Translations under genes and position numbers: made by a program
Shown: one piece after another, positions 44,239 through 54,870 of the stretch
How the letters are laid out: each line of letters opens with the position of its first letter
Position numbering within the stretch: position 1 is the first letter of the stretch
Assembly: GCA_026636295.1 (NCBI GenBank)
Contig: CP089451.1
Span: forward strand, 496,001 to 560,000
Reading direction: 5' to 3'
From: Medakamo hakoo
Taxonomy: Eukaryota > Chlorophyta > Trebouxiophyceae > Coccomyxaceae
DNA length: 64,000 nt
The notes under the pieces: generated by a model
Databases searched by the model: none
What the model saw: only the letters and a program-made list of their open reading frames with translations
Told to the model about the DNA's origin: nothing

Positions 44239-44327
44239 ATCTCAAATGAATCTCTCATTTGATTTACAGAGGGAAGAGAGAGAGCGCTGTGAATCAAATG
44301 ATGGTGGAACAGCTGTAAATCAAATGC
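44221..44327. repeat. nested direct and inverted repeats at a tail-to-tail gene junction
   Basis: Four related 15-17-bp units of the type CTGTAAATCAAATGA occur at 44233-44249 (+), 44255-44269 (-), 44287-44301 (+) and 44313-44327 (+). The first two form a near-perfect hairpin with a 5-nt loop. A 21-bp block that includes the last UBX codons and stop (44221-44241) is repeated exactly at 44301-44321. The PIG-A stop on the other strand (44320-44322) overlaps the second copy. Confidence 0.95.
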
Positions 44328-45810
44328 ATGCACACACGACTGTCACCGCCCCCGTGCGGCGCGGCGGGTCGAGGAGGTCCAGGAGGGCGGCCCAGGCGCG
44401 GAGGAGGGCGTGGAGTGCGGCGCGGGCAGCGGCCAGGACGGGCCGGCCGGGGAGCGGTGGGAAGGCCCCCGCCGCCGCCTCGCCCGCCGCCGCCCGCTCA
44501 TACAGGCGCACCGCCTGGGCCGCCGCCCGGTGCCAGCAGTGGGCTGTGAGGACGGAGGCCAGAGGCGGACGGGAGGGCGGGAGGGCGGCCGCTCCCCGGA
44601 GCCGCCGCACCGCGGCCGCCGCGGCCGCGACGCCCGCGGCCAGCCCTGCGCCGCCCGTGGACAGAGGCACCAGGATCACACGCCCTTCCTGCATGAGGGG
44701 CGCCAAAGCCTGGGACGCGCCGCCCACGCCCCGCACGACCAGGGCGAGGCCGGCCGCCCCGGCCTCCAGCGCCGCCAGACCAAACGCTTCCGTGGGAGAC
44801 GCGGACAGGAAGACGTCGTGGTCGGCGAGCAGGGCTGGGATGTGGGCGGGATGGGTTGGGCCGAGTAGGGTGGTGCGACTGCGGGGGGCGGGCGGGGTGG
44901 TGGAGGGCCGGCCCGCCCCGCCGCGCCCCGCCCGCCAGCCCAGGCCGGCCTCGAGTGCCGGCCGGGCGGGCCCGCCGCCGACGACCGTGAAGGCCAGCCC
45001 GCCGTCCGCCGCCGCCGCCAGCCTCAGGGCGCGGCCCAGGTCGCCCGCACCCTTTCGTGCGGTCAGCCGGGTGACGGACAGGACGCGGACGGGCGGGGGA
45101 GGGCGGTGGGCGGCGGCGCGCGCGGCCGCGCACGCCCGCCGCGCCGCCGCCGCCGCCGCCGCGGGCGCCAAGGCCGCGCCGTCGATGGCATTGGCCAGGA
45201 CGGTGACAGAGCCAGGCGGACGGCCCAGGCGAGCCGCGGCATCGTCGGCAGCAGCCGACGAGACGGCCGTGAGCGTGGGCGGGGCGGCCGCCGCGGCGGC
45301 CGCGGTCCAGGCGGCGGCGCACCACCCGCCGCCGCTTGGGCCGGCGGCGATCGAGTGCTCCGTCAGCACACACGCCAGTCCCAGCGCCCGGCCCGCCGCC
45401 AGGCAGGCCAGGGCAAAGGGCGAGGCGGACGAGTGGGCGTGGAGCACGACGGCGGCCGCGCCGCGACGGCCTTCCCGGGCCGCGACGGACCGCAGCAGTG
45501 GGAGCACGCCCGGTGGGGAGGGCGGCGCCCAGGTCGGGGCGCCGGCCTGGCTGAGCGCGGAGACGAGGCCGGCGCCGCGCGGGGCGTAGTAGATGCGGAC
45601 CAGGCGCCTGCTCCCGGGCACGGCGACGGCCCGGACGCCCGGCCCCGGCCCGCCCGGCCCGGACGGCGTGAGGACGGCTACCCGGTGGTGGGGGTGGGCG
45701 GCCGCGACCGCGGCCGCGAGCGCCCAGGCCGCGGCCTCCACGCCACCGACGGAGGACGGCGTGAACCAGTCGCAGACGACCAGGGCGGTCAGTGGGCGGG
45801 GCGGCGGCAT
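44320..45810 (-). CDS. PIGA: PIG-A-like GPI N-acetylglucosaminyltransferase subunit
   Basis: A single exon of 496 residues (human PIG-A has 484). The GT4 fold begins with ALVVCDWFTPSSVGGVEAAA, matching CVVSDFFYPNMGGVESH. Later marks are RIYYAPRG, VLPLLRSVAARE, VLHAHSSASPFAL (IIHSHSSFS), CVLTEHSIA, VTVLANAIDGAAL, VLSVTRLTARKGAGDLG, FTVVGGGPARPALE, HDVFLSASPTEAFGLAALEA and GVGGASQALAP. The end LLDLLDPPRRTGAVTVV resembles the region before the PIG-A membrane helix. PIG-A transfers GlcNAc from UDP-GlcNAc to phosphatidylinositol on the cytosolic ER face, starting GPI anchors. The expected C-terminal transmembrane helix is short or missing here. A different GT4 enzyme remains possible. Confidence 0.78.
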   Translation of the reverse strand: MPPPRPLTALVVCDWFTPSSVGGVEAAAWALAAAVAAAHPHHRVAVLTPSGPGGPGPGVRAVAVPGSRRLVRIYYAPRGAGLVSALSQAGAPTWAPPSPPGVLPLLRSVAAREGRRGAAAVVLHAHSSASPFALACLAAGRALGLACVLTEHSIAAGPSGGGWCAAAWTAAAAAAAPPTLTAVSSAAADDAAARLGRPPGSVTVLANAIDGAALAPAAAAAAARRACAAARAAAHRPPPPVRVLSVTRLTARKGAGDLGRALRLAAAADGGLAFTVVGGGPARPALEAGLGWRAGRGGAGRPSTTPPAPRSRTTLLGPTHPAHIPALLADHDVFLSASPTEAFGLAALEAGAAGLALVVRGVGGASQALAPLMQEGRVILVPLSTGGAGLAAGVAAAAAAVRRLRGAAALPPSRPPLASVLTAHCWHRAAAQAVRLYERAAAGEAAAGAFPPLPGRPVLAAARAALHALLRAWAALLDLLDPPRRTGAVTVVCACI

Positions 45811-45934
45811 GGCCGGCGTACGCCACGGGTCGCCGCCTCGCGCCGGTTACGGCGGTGTCCCGGGGCCTCACACGTCAGTTTCGCCCGAGTGTAACGCGCT
45901 CGACCGCCCGCCCGCCGCCGAAAAAAAAAAAACA
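45811..45934. promoter_or_regulatory. bidirectional promoter, PIG-A / Pmp3-like
   Basis: 124 bp separate the divergent starts. It has an A-run of about 12 right before the Pmp3-like ATG. Shared promoter use is inferred from spacing. Confidence 0.5.
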
Positions 45935-46887
45935 ATGGCCACCGCCGCCGCTTTAAGCGCCGTCCGGCACGCGACCTCCAGCCCTGACCGGGCGTGGTTC
46001 TGGGCCAAGATTGCGCTCGCCATCTTCATGCCTCCCGCAGCCGTCGCGGTCGAGCTGCATTCGGTGCGTCGACGGGGCGGGAGATTTTTTGGGGGGGGAG
46101 GCGTGTCCGCGTGGTCGTCGCGACAGCATCAACGCGCGCCCTACGTGAGGAGGCACACGCACAGTTCCTTGCCCGCTCGACCCTCGGCCGCATGCAGACT
46201 GGTTCGCATCACGCATCAAGCTGGATTTGGAGGGAAGTGGAGACGGGCAGGGCGTCCCAAGGCCCGACCTTTTTTCGGGCGTGGCCGCATGCTGTGGCCG
46301 GGGAACGGCGCCACCACACCACCCCTCACCTGCCTCCCTCCGCTTCCATCCATCCATCCCATTCATCCCATCCCATCCTCACACCAGTTTGACAAGATCT
46401 CGCTCGCCCTGATGGGCGTCGCCCTCCTGCTGTGGCTGCTGGGCTGGCTGCCCGGTGCGTCAGGGGGTGTTTTCTTGGAGGAGCAGGCGGGAGGCCCCGT
46501 CCCATCATCCCACCCCACACTCACCCGCCCCGGCCACCCCCACACACGCACACACGCCACACACCAGGCGTCATGTTTGCGATCTTCATCATCGTATCCT
46601 CCACGGGAAAGAACAGGGTCATCAATTGGTTCAAGAAACGCATGCCCGGGTCGGCGGGGCCGCCGCAGGCCGACGTCGAGGCGGGCGGCGCCAAGTCCGG
46701 CTTCGCCTCCTGGTTTGGCCGCGGCGGCGGCGCGTCCAGCTCCACGGCCGCGCCCGCGCCGGCGCCCGCGCCGGCGACCTCGTCGGCTGCGGCGGCGGCC
46801 CCGACCGCCCCTGCTGGCGCGGCTCCGCCGCCCGCGGCCGCGGCCGCCCCCGCCAAGTCGGGCGGCTGGTTTGGCGGCGGGAAATGA
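45935..46887 (+). CDS. Pmp3/RCI2 (UPF0057) small membrane protein with long tail
   Basis: Exons 45935-46063, 46388-46454 and 46568-46887 give 171 residues. Two transmembrane helices form the family domain: KIALAIFMPPAAVAVELHS (compare ILLAILLPPLGVFLKFG) and KISLALMGVALLLWLLGWLP, then GVMFAIFIIV (compare GIIYAIYVI). Pmp3-type proteolipids affect membrane potential and salt tolerance. Usual members have 50-60 residues; this one adds a tail of about 90 residues with basic WFKKR, a SGFASWFGRGGG unit, a Pro/Ala linker and a second SGGWFGGG unit at the very end. The twin WFG units might bind membranes or a partner. Introns fall between and within the two helices. Confidence 0.85.
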
Positions 46888-46944
46888 GGGGTCCAGGCGC
46901 CCCGGGCGCGCACGGGGGTGTGTGATGTCGCGCGGCTGCGCGAG

Positions 46945-47080
46945 TATAAAAAGATGAGAGGGAGGGGCGCGTGTGTGGGGTTGCTCACTTTGTTGTCGCT
47001 GTCTCGGTGTGTGCAACCACCCGCCCTTCTCCGCCCCGCTTCCACCCACACCAACCCAACCCCACACACGCCTTTTTTTT
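46945..47080 (+). ncRNA. candidate small RNA: TATA, hairpin, T8 terminator
   Basis: TATAAAAAG at 46945-46953 lies 26 bp before an imperfect hairpin whose 10-nt arms are 46979-46988 (GGTTGCTCAC) and 47009-47018 (GTGTGCAACC), with one T.T mismatch. A T8 run at 47073-47080 could end Pol III transcription. The spot is the short gap between two convergent protein genes, where a promoter-like TATA is unexpected. I recognise no known RNA family, and chance is a real alternative. Confidence 0.25.
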
Positions 47081-47125
47081 CGCGCGCACAAACACACACC
47101 ACACACACCAACACCACCACCACAC

Positions 47126-48744
47126 TCACGCCGCCACGGACACCTTCTCCGCCGGCGCGGGCGCCGCCGCGCCCAGCGCCGCGCTGTCGACGGCCAGGCC
47201 CATGGCGTTGAGGCCGTTGTCGACGTACACAACGCTCCCGGTCACGGCCGACGCGAGCGGCGAGCACAGGAATGCGGCCGTCGCGCCAACCTCGGCCGCT
47301 TCCAGGCCCTTTTGCACGGGGGCGTTGGCGGCGGAGTACCGGATCATGTCGTCGATGAAGCCGATGGCCTTGGCGGCGCGGGAGCCCAGGGGCCCCGCGG
47401 AGATCGTGTTGACGCGCACGCCCCACTTGCGCCCGGCCTCAAAGGCCAGGACGCGCGTGTCCGACTCCAGTGCCGCCTTGGCGGAGGACATGCCGCCGCC
47501 GTAGCCGGGGATGATGCGCTCGGACGCCAGGTAGGTCAGGGACACGACGCCGCCCCCCGGGGCCATGAGCGGGCCGAAGCGTTGGACCATCGACACGAGC
47601 GAGTAAGCAGACGCGGACACGGCGGCCAGGTAACCCGCCCGCGACGTCTCCAGCAGCGGCTTGGCCACTTCGGGGCCGTTGGCCAGGGAGTGGACCAGGA
47701 CGTCGATTTTCGCGCCGCCCAGCGCGGCCTTCAGGTTGTCCGCGCACTCCGCCACGGTGAAGCCCTTGCCCGCGGCCGCGGCGTACCGCTTGTTGGTCGC
47801 GACGTCCTCGGGCACGTCCGCCGGCGTGTCGAAGACGGCGTCCATGGGCAGGATGTGCTCAAACTCCATGAGCGTGCCGTTGGACAGCATGCGGTTTTCG
47901 TCAAACTTGCCGCGTTTGAGCGAGGATTCGAAGATGTTCAGGGCGGGGACCTGTGGGGCACGGGAGAGAGGGGGGGGAGGGAGGGGAGGGGGGAGGGGGT
48001 GAGAGGGAGGGGGGCGCGCCGGGCCGCGCAGCGGGCGCAGGGCGACGGGCGGGCGGCGCGGCGTTTTTTTTCCTACGCTGCCCCCTCCCACGAAAAACGC
48101 ACCCACACGCCCAGCGAGACCTCGGCACCCGCCTCCGCCAGGGCTTTGGCAATGGCCCAGCCAAAACCCTGGTCGTCGGCGACGCCGGCGATGAAGGCCT
48201 TCTTGCCTGGGGAGGTGTGCAGGGAGGAGGAGGGACGCGCGAAAAATTTGTGAGCTAGCGGCTAGGGAGCAAGCGCGCGGGAGGGGCCGGCTTTTGGGCT
48301 GGGCCAATGCCCGGCCTCACGTGCATTGAGTGCCAGCAGATGTGGCGCATCCATCTGCCACGCGTATGGGGCACGGGGAGGCACGGAAGACCGCGCCCTC
48401 GCGCTCCAAACTGATCGGCGCGCCGCTCGCCGCACAGCGGCCAGGGCGCGCCCACCGCGCGCGTTTGGACGAGAAAAACGCCGCCTCGGCAGCCGGAGAA
48501 TCTCCTTCCATCACAACTCACCACGCAGGTCGATGGCCAGGCCGTTACCCGCGGCAGCGGAGATGGCGCGGGCCGGCGCAGCGCCGGATGCCGGGCGGCG
48601 GGCGGGCGCAAGGCCAGAGGCGCGCGCGACTGGCGCAGCGGCCGCGGCGGCGCGGACGGTGGAACGGGCGGCCGGCACAGGGGCAGCAGCCGACGCCGTG
48701 CGGCGGGCGGACACGTGCGTCCGGGTGGACAGGGAGGTGGCCAT
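47126..48744 (-). CDS. FABI: plastid enoyl-ACP reductase (NADH), FabI/MOD1 type
   Basis: Exons 48744-48522, 48206-48103 and 47950-47126 give 383 residues. Exon 1 is the transit peptide ([19 protein letters not shown]). The enzyme then matches plant ENR almost motif for motif: [20 protein letters not shown] (NADH loop), [79 protein letters not shown] with the catalytic Tyr and AK, and [18 protein letters not shown]. It performs the last reduction of each plastid fatty-acid elongation cycle. The intron after LGVW has the donor GTGCGTTTTT. It is convergent with the Pmp3-like gene. Confidence 0.96.
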
Positions 48745-49005
48745 GGTGGGCGTAGAGATGGACGGGAGGGAGAGGGGTGTGTCGGGCAAGACGAATAAGA
48801 ATTGTGCGGCCGGGAGGAGTCGCTGCCCCCCCCGACCTGCCCTCGACCATCCCTGCCCTCGACCCTCCCACACACACATTCACGCACACCTAAAACTAAA
48901 GACGCCAAGTTACACACACACGCACGCACTGCAAGACAGAGAGGCACAAGGAGGGGCACTGAGGAAGGGGCGCGCGCCCCGCCCCGCCCTTCCCCAGGCC
49001 TTCAT

Positions 49006-49716
49006 TCAACTCAGCAGCTCCTTCATCCGCGCCACCAAGCCCGCCCGGTCGGCCGTCGCGACTTCCAGTTTCGCCTCCAAGGCAGCAGCTGCTGCCTGTG
49101 CCGCGTCCGCTGCCGCCCGGGCGTCGGCCGCTTTGGCTGCCGCCACTTCAGCGGCAGCCCGGCGGCCGGCCCGGCGGGCCGCGGCAGCGGCAGCGGCGGC
49201 GGCCGCCACCTCCTCCCTCCTCCCCGGCTTGCCCCCGATTTTTTGGAAGCGAGACAGGGCGGCCGCGTCGGCCGCGTCGGCCTGGCGCCTGTGGGTTGTG
49301 GGGGGAAACGGTGGTGGTGAGCGTGCGCGCCGTTTCCTTCCCAGCACACGACGGTCTTGGTGGGGGGGGGGGGGTGCGTTTTATTTTTTCCCTTTCTGTC
49401 GCTGTTCAGCTCACCGTTCCTCCGCCTCCCGTTCCGCCTGGGCCGCCGCTTCAGCCGCCGCTGCCGCAGCAGCTTCCCCATCATCCGTCTGCATCGCGTC
49501 GTCATGCGAGGCAGCGGCCGCAGCGGCCGCAGCTTCCTCGGCCGCGGCAGCTTCGCGAGCGGCCGCGGCCGCGACCGCCGCCGTCGCCGCTTCCCTCGCC
49601 GCGACGCCAGCCCGAAAGCCCGCCAGGCTCAGGCCAGGACCTTCAGGCGGATCGAACTCTCGCGGTGGGGGGCAGCCCGGGTCGGCGGGCGGAGGCGGGG
49701 GTGGGGAGTCGGCCAT
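49006..49716 (-). CDS. small Ala-rich coiled-coil protein
   Basis: Exons 49716-49415 and 49288-49006 give 194 residues. A Pro-rich start (MADSPPPPPPADPGCPPP) is followed by EFDPPEGPGLSLAGFRAG. Then comes a long Ala/Glu/Arg helix with heptad-like spacing that spans both exons, interrupted only by LSRFQKIGGKPGRREEV. The end (LEAKLEVATADRAGLVARMKELLS) is a good leucine-zipper-like coiled coil. No signal peptide or membrane segment. I recognise no family. It lies between FabI and TERT on the same strand with 183 bp to the TERT stop. Confidence 0.6.
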
Positions 49717-49899
49717 TGGTGCGGGCGTCAATTGGCGGTCTGTTTTGCTCTGGGCGGGCGGGCAAACCCCTTGCGCGCCTGGAAGGCGGCACCGCAGACA
49801 AAAACAACGCGACGCCGACGACGACGAACGACGACGACGACGACGACGACCGACGGACACACGCCCCCCGCGCCTGTGCGTCTAACAACTTTCCTCAAT

Positions 49900-52800
49900 T
49901 CAATACCGCACCCCCCTGAAAAACAGTTCATCCGACCGCGCCCCGTCCACCGCCGGACCCAGCTGCCCGCCCACCCTCCGCGCCCACGGCGCGGACAGGG
50001 CCGCATCCAAAGCTGCGACCACCCCGCCCATACTCGCGGGCTTGCGCGCCCACGCGTCCCGGGCGGCGCGCAGGGCCAGCCACCGAATGTGCGGGCGGGC
50101 CAAGGGGGTGGGGGTCGGGAGCGGGGGGCGCGGCCGAGCTTCGCCGGCCGCGGCAGCCGCGCGCGCGCGCGCGGCGGGTGACAGCCGCGCCCGCCGCCGT
50201 GCCCGCCCGCCGCCCGCCGCCTCGGCCACCGCGCACCCGCGCGCCGCGGCCAGGGCGTGGAAGTACCGCGCCCCCGCTTCGACCGCTGCCACCAGGGCAG
50301 CGGCCGAGGGCCGGCCCGCACCGCTGTCGGCCGGCCCGCTCCGCCCACCCCCGCCCCCACCCCAGCCCCCGCCCCCTCCAGGCCCGAGCGCCCGCCAGTG
50401 GGCGTGGCCCTTCATGGCCGCCAGCAGGAAGGCTTGGTACGTGTTGATGGCAGCCGTGGACCGGCGTGCGATGGACGGCGACAGCAGGAGCGGGGCGGCC
50501 CGCGGGCGGACGTGGGCGCAGAGCTTGGTGGCGAGGCCCGCGGCCGCGCCCGGCGCGCCGCCCAGCGCGCGCTGCGGCGGGCCGCCCGCCCGGCGCCCGC
50601 CCCCGCTACCGCCGCCCCGCTTCTGCGCGGCCGCGCCCGCGCCCGGCGCCCGCCCCCTGGGCAGGGTCAGCCCGTCGCCGAGGGCCCGGCCCGCCAGCTT
50701 TGAGTAGTCCGCCCGGGCCTCGACGCCCCCGCCCGGCGGGGCCAGCCCCAACAGCAGCCCGCACCACCGCACGGCGGGCCGGCCGCCCGGGTGCAGCGGC
50801 GTGGGGCCGGCGCAGCCGGCCGAGGCAGCAGCCGCGGCGGGCGCGCCCGCGTCGCCCGCCGTGGACGCGAGCGGGGACGGGGGCGGGCCACCACCGCACC
50901 CCTCACCGCCCCCGCCGCCGTCACCGAGCCCGGGCAGCCACGCCTGCGTCTTGGACGGGTTCGCCACGACGCCCGCGTCCCCGAAGCCGGCGAGCAGGCG
51001 CCGCAGCGCCGCGCCCGCCGCCGGCACGTCGGGCGTGAGGACGAGCAGGTCGTCGACCAGGCGGACGACGGCGGTGGCGGGGGCGGGGGGGGGCGCACGC
51101 GCGCCCTGCGTGCCGCGGCGGCCCGCCCGCCCGCCGCCCACTCCCGCGCCCGGCGTCCGGCTGGCGGCGCCGCCCAGCAGCGGGCCCAGGTGCGTCGCTT
51201 CCGCGTCCGCCAGCAGCAGGGAGCACAGCAGCGTGGACAGGGCGGACCCCTGGGGGATGCCCCGCGCCTGGACGTGCCAGGCAGTGGGTGCGCGCGTCCG
51301 CCGCCCCCGCGCCCCGGCGGGCGCGCCCTCCCCACCACCACCCCGCGCCAGCGGCAGGCGCGCCATGTTGGAGCCGATGGCTTCGGCCAGGGCGCCCAGC
51401 GCCGCACCGCGGTCGATGGTGGCGGGCGCGGCCGCCCGGCCCGGGCCTCCCCCCCCGCGGCCGCCGCCGCCCACCCTGTCTGCGTAAACGCGGGGGGACG
51501 GCGCGCCCGCCGCCAGCCCCGCCGCCCGGGTTGCCATGGACTGGAACCGAGGCGGCAGGCACGAAGGCGACCGCGGCGGGCGGGACGGCGGGCCGGCCGG
51601 CCCTTGCGCCGCCACGACCTCGCGCGGCATCGCGCGCGCGGCCGCGAGCGACGCGACCACCTCCGTGTGCGGCAGCACGTCCCACCCGCCGCGCGGGCCG
51701 GGGCCGCCGCGCGCCAGGAGCGGGGCGGCGACGCGGAGGACGGCGTCGGGGGCGACGCCGTCAAAGGCGCCGGCCGCGTCCGCGACGACGGCGGCCGGCG
51801 GTGGCGGGCGGGGCGGGTGGACGCGCGCGCACACCGCCGGGGGGGGCGCCCCCGGCCCGCCGCCGCCCGCCTCGCCCGCGGCGATGGCCGACCTGCAGCC
51901 CGGGCACGCCCGGGCGTGCGCGTCCGCGGCCGCCCGCCAGGCGGTCAGGGCCGGGACGAGCGCGGCGGCGGCGGCGTCGGCGCCAAAGACGCTCGCGCCC
52001 AGCGCGGTCGTCGTGGGACCGCCGCCGCCGTCCGCGCCGCCGCCTCCCCGCGGCGCGCGCGCTTCGGCGCGCAGGGCCTGAAACGCGCCGCGCACCGTGG
52101 TGTTGACGGGCGGGAAGACGCGTGTCTGCTTGCGCACGACCGGCGGGAGGGCGGGTGGCGGCCGGCCGGCCGCGTCTGCAGGCGGCCGGCCGCCGCCGCC
52201 GCCGCCGCCCGCGCGCGCGCCGCCGCGCCGCCGCCGCCTCGGCGCCCCCCCGCCCCCACCACCGCCGCCGACCGCCACGACCGCCGGGCGGCTCATGTTG
52301 GCCAGGATGCGGGCGCCCCCGCCGTCTTTGGGCACGGGGCGCAGCACGCCCACGCCCACTTTGCGGGCCGCGAACGCCGCCGCGGCGGCGGCGGGCGTGA
52401 GCAGGGCGAAGCGGTCGGCCGCGGCGTCCGCCAGCACCGCCGCCGCGGCGGCCGCCCACGCCGGCTTGCGGAAAAACAGGGCCCTCCCTCCGCCGCCGCC
52501 GCCCGTGCCGCCGCCCCCCGCGCCGCCGTCCGTCACGTAAAAATGGGCGCGCAGGGTGGGCAGGACGACGTGGCAGAGCAGCCAGCGGTGCAGGGCGGCC
52601 GCGGCGCGGCGGGCGGCGCCGTGGGCCGACGGCGGCGCGCCGGGCGGCGGGCGCAGCGCGGGCGGCAGGGCGGCCCCGCCGCCCGCCGGGCCGCCCGCCC
52701 GGGCGGACCCGCGGCCGCACCCGCCCGCCGGGCCGGCGGGCAGCCGTTCATGGCGGCGCAGGGAGACCAAGCGTCCCACGGCCGCCCGGGAGGCGCGCCG

Positions 52801-53682
52801 CCCCGCGGGCGAGGACGGCAGGAGGGACGGCGGCACGCACGCGCGCAGCACGGCCCACGCAAAGTCCGCGACGGCCGAGTGGGGCAGCGGCGGGGGGAGG
52901 GACGGTCCGCCCCCCCCGCCCCCGCCGCCGCCGCCGTCGCCGCCCGACGCGTCCAGCGGGCAAAACTTTTCGAGGAGGGGGCCCGTCGGACACCGTGCCG
53001 TGCGCGCGACCATGGCTGCCAAAGCCTCCAAGACCGGGCGGTGGCGGGCTGGCACGCGCGGCTGGGGCGGGGGCAGCGGTGGCGGCGGGCGGGCCGGGGT
53101 GCGGCCGCCCCGCCGCAGGCGGGCGGCCGTCGCCCACGCCGCGCCCACGGGCGTGCGCGCCGCTTTTTTAGCGGCGTCGCCCCAGATCAGGGAGTACAGG
53201 CGGCGTGGGGCGGCACTCGCTTTCTGGGCGGCGATGAGTGGGTCTGTGGGGTTGTGGTGGGTGGTGGGACGGGGTGAGGAAAAAAAAAAGGGCCCCCCCC
53301 TTTTTTAGATAAGGCGGAGACGAAAAAAGAGCGGTGCGCCGGCCAAAACTCACTCGACGGTGGCAAGCCGACCCGCCGCCGGAACTCGGGCCGGTAGAAC
53401 AGGGACGTCCGCTGCAGCTCGCCGCCCGCCTCGCCCGCTGCGGCCGCAGCTGCTGCGGACCGGGCGCGCTCCGCCCGGCGCAGCGCCGCGCGGGTCGGGC
53501 GGGCAGTCGTGGTGGGGAGGGGTGGTGGAGGCGAGGGTTCGGCGCCCGCAGCCGCCGCGGCCGCGGCGGCTTCCCGGGCCACCCGGCGCCGGGTCCAGCT
53601 GGACGGGCGCTTCGTGGGTTTGGGCCGCGGGCCCAGCCCGCTGTCGCCCTGGCTGTCCGGCGACGGCGGCGGGGGTGGGCGG

Positions 53683-53736
<54 letters not shown>

Positions 53737-54870
53737 GCCGCGGTCGCCTCCTGCTTTTTGCCTTTGCCCTTGCGCCCGCGGGACCCGCGCTTGGGCCCGG
53801 GCACCCGGCCACGCAGCTCGCGCAGCAAGTGGGGCGGTGGCGGACCCGTCAGCTGGACGTAGGACGTGGTGGGGGTGGGCGGCGGAGGCTCGGCCGCCTC
53901 GCCGCCGCCGCCGCCCTGCCACGCCCCGCCCACGGGCGCGAGCACCACCGTCCGCGTCAGCAGGTGCAGCATCAGCGCGTCGCCGACGCGCCTGCCCAGC
54001 TCCCTCCAGGCCGGGCCCAGCACGTCGCACGCACCGTGCGCGTCCGGCAAGTCGGCCGGGGCGGGGGCCGCGGGGCCCCCGTCGCGGGCCGCGATAGACC
54101 GCAGTTCCGCCGCGCGCGCCTTGGCCCGCACCGCCACCGTCGCGGCTTTGAGGCGGCGGACGGCCGGGACGAGGACGTTCTGCGCCCCGCCTGTCAAAGT
54201 GGCGGGGCGGCCGCCACGCCAGGCGGCGGTAGACGCAGCGGTCAGGGTGTCGCACGCGCGGAGGACGAGCTGTTTTTTGTTTTTTTGTTTTTTGATGGGA
54301 GGGCGGGGGCGGGTGGGGGCGGGTGGAGTGGGGTGGGAGAGGGTGAGAGCGGGCCGCCCGCCCGGCCGGCCCCTCCCCCCCACGCCCGTGTCGGCCGACG
54401 GTGGCAAGCACAAGACGCTCCCAGGCACGCGCACGCCGCCCGCCCACCCGCCGCCCGCCACTCCCTCCTCACACCTCCTCCTGCGACGACTGCTGCGACA
54501 GCCGGAACGCTGCACTGGACGGCGGGCGGCCGCGCAGCGCGCACAGCGCGGTCGACAGCAGCGCCACGTACGCGCGCCCGCCGCCCGGAGCGTCCAGCGC
54601 CGCTGCTAAAGCTGACCGAGCAGAGCCCGGCCCACGCAGTGGTGGGGGTTCCGGCCGGTCAGGTAACCCCGCCTCGCGGCGGGCGGCTGCCGATGCGAGC
54701 GAAAGCAGTGCGGCGCGCAGAGGCAGCGCGCCGGGGACGAGACGGCGCACGACGACGGGGACGGGGGGTGACGTGGTGGACGGTGCACCGGACAGGCGTG
54801 CCCGCTTGTGCGGCGGGGCGCCGGATGCCGCCGTGGCATCCGGCGGCCGTCGTCGCGTTTGTGTTCGCAT
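49900..54870 (-). CDS. TERT: telomerase reverse transcriptase
   Basis: Exons 54870-54475, 54269-53354 and 53243-49900 give about 1551 residues. TEN domain: VVVRRLVPG ... AYVALLSTALCALRGRPP, GGAQNVLVPAVRRL, and ELGRRVGDALMLHLLTRTVV with YVQLTGPPP. TRBD: RTARCPTGPLLEKFCPL, VSLRRHERL and the T motif LRAHFYVTD ... LFFRKPAW. RT motifs: VGVLRPVPKDGGGARILANM (1-2), VVADAAGAFDGV (A), ARGIPQGSALSTLLCSLLLA (B'), RLVDDLLVLTP (C), NPSKTQAWLPG (D) and RWCGLLLGL (E). The catalytic Asp triad is intact. Length exceeds human (1132) because of Gly/Pro/Ala-rich inserts between motifs. The start at 54870 is the first Met in the TEN frame; an upstream exon is possible. It is a host gene, not a retroelement. Confidence 0.92.

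Noticed and set aside
49900-53148. Reverse transcriptase domain as a possible retroelement
   Set aside because: TEN and TRBD motifs in order, TERT-specific T motif, WCGLLLGL motif E and normal host introns identify telomerase; no endonuclease, integrase or terminal repeats flank it.
54822-54845. Inverted repeat with about 10-bp arms (GGATGCC/GGCATCC) in TERT exon 1
   Set aside because: It is inside coding sequence of GC-rich codons and may be coincidental; not counted as a regulatory site.
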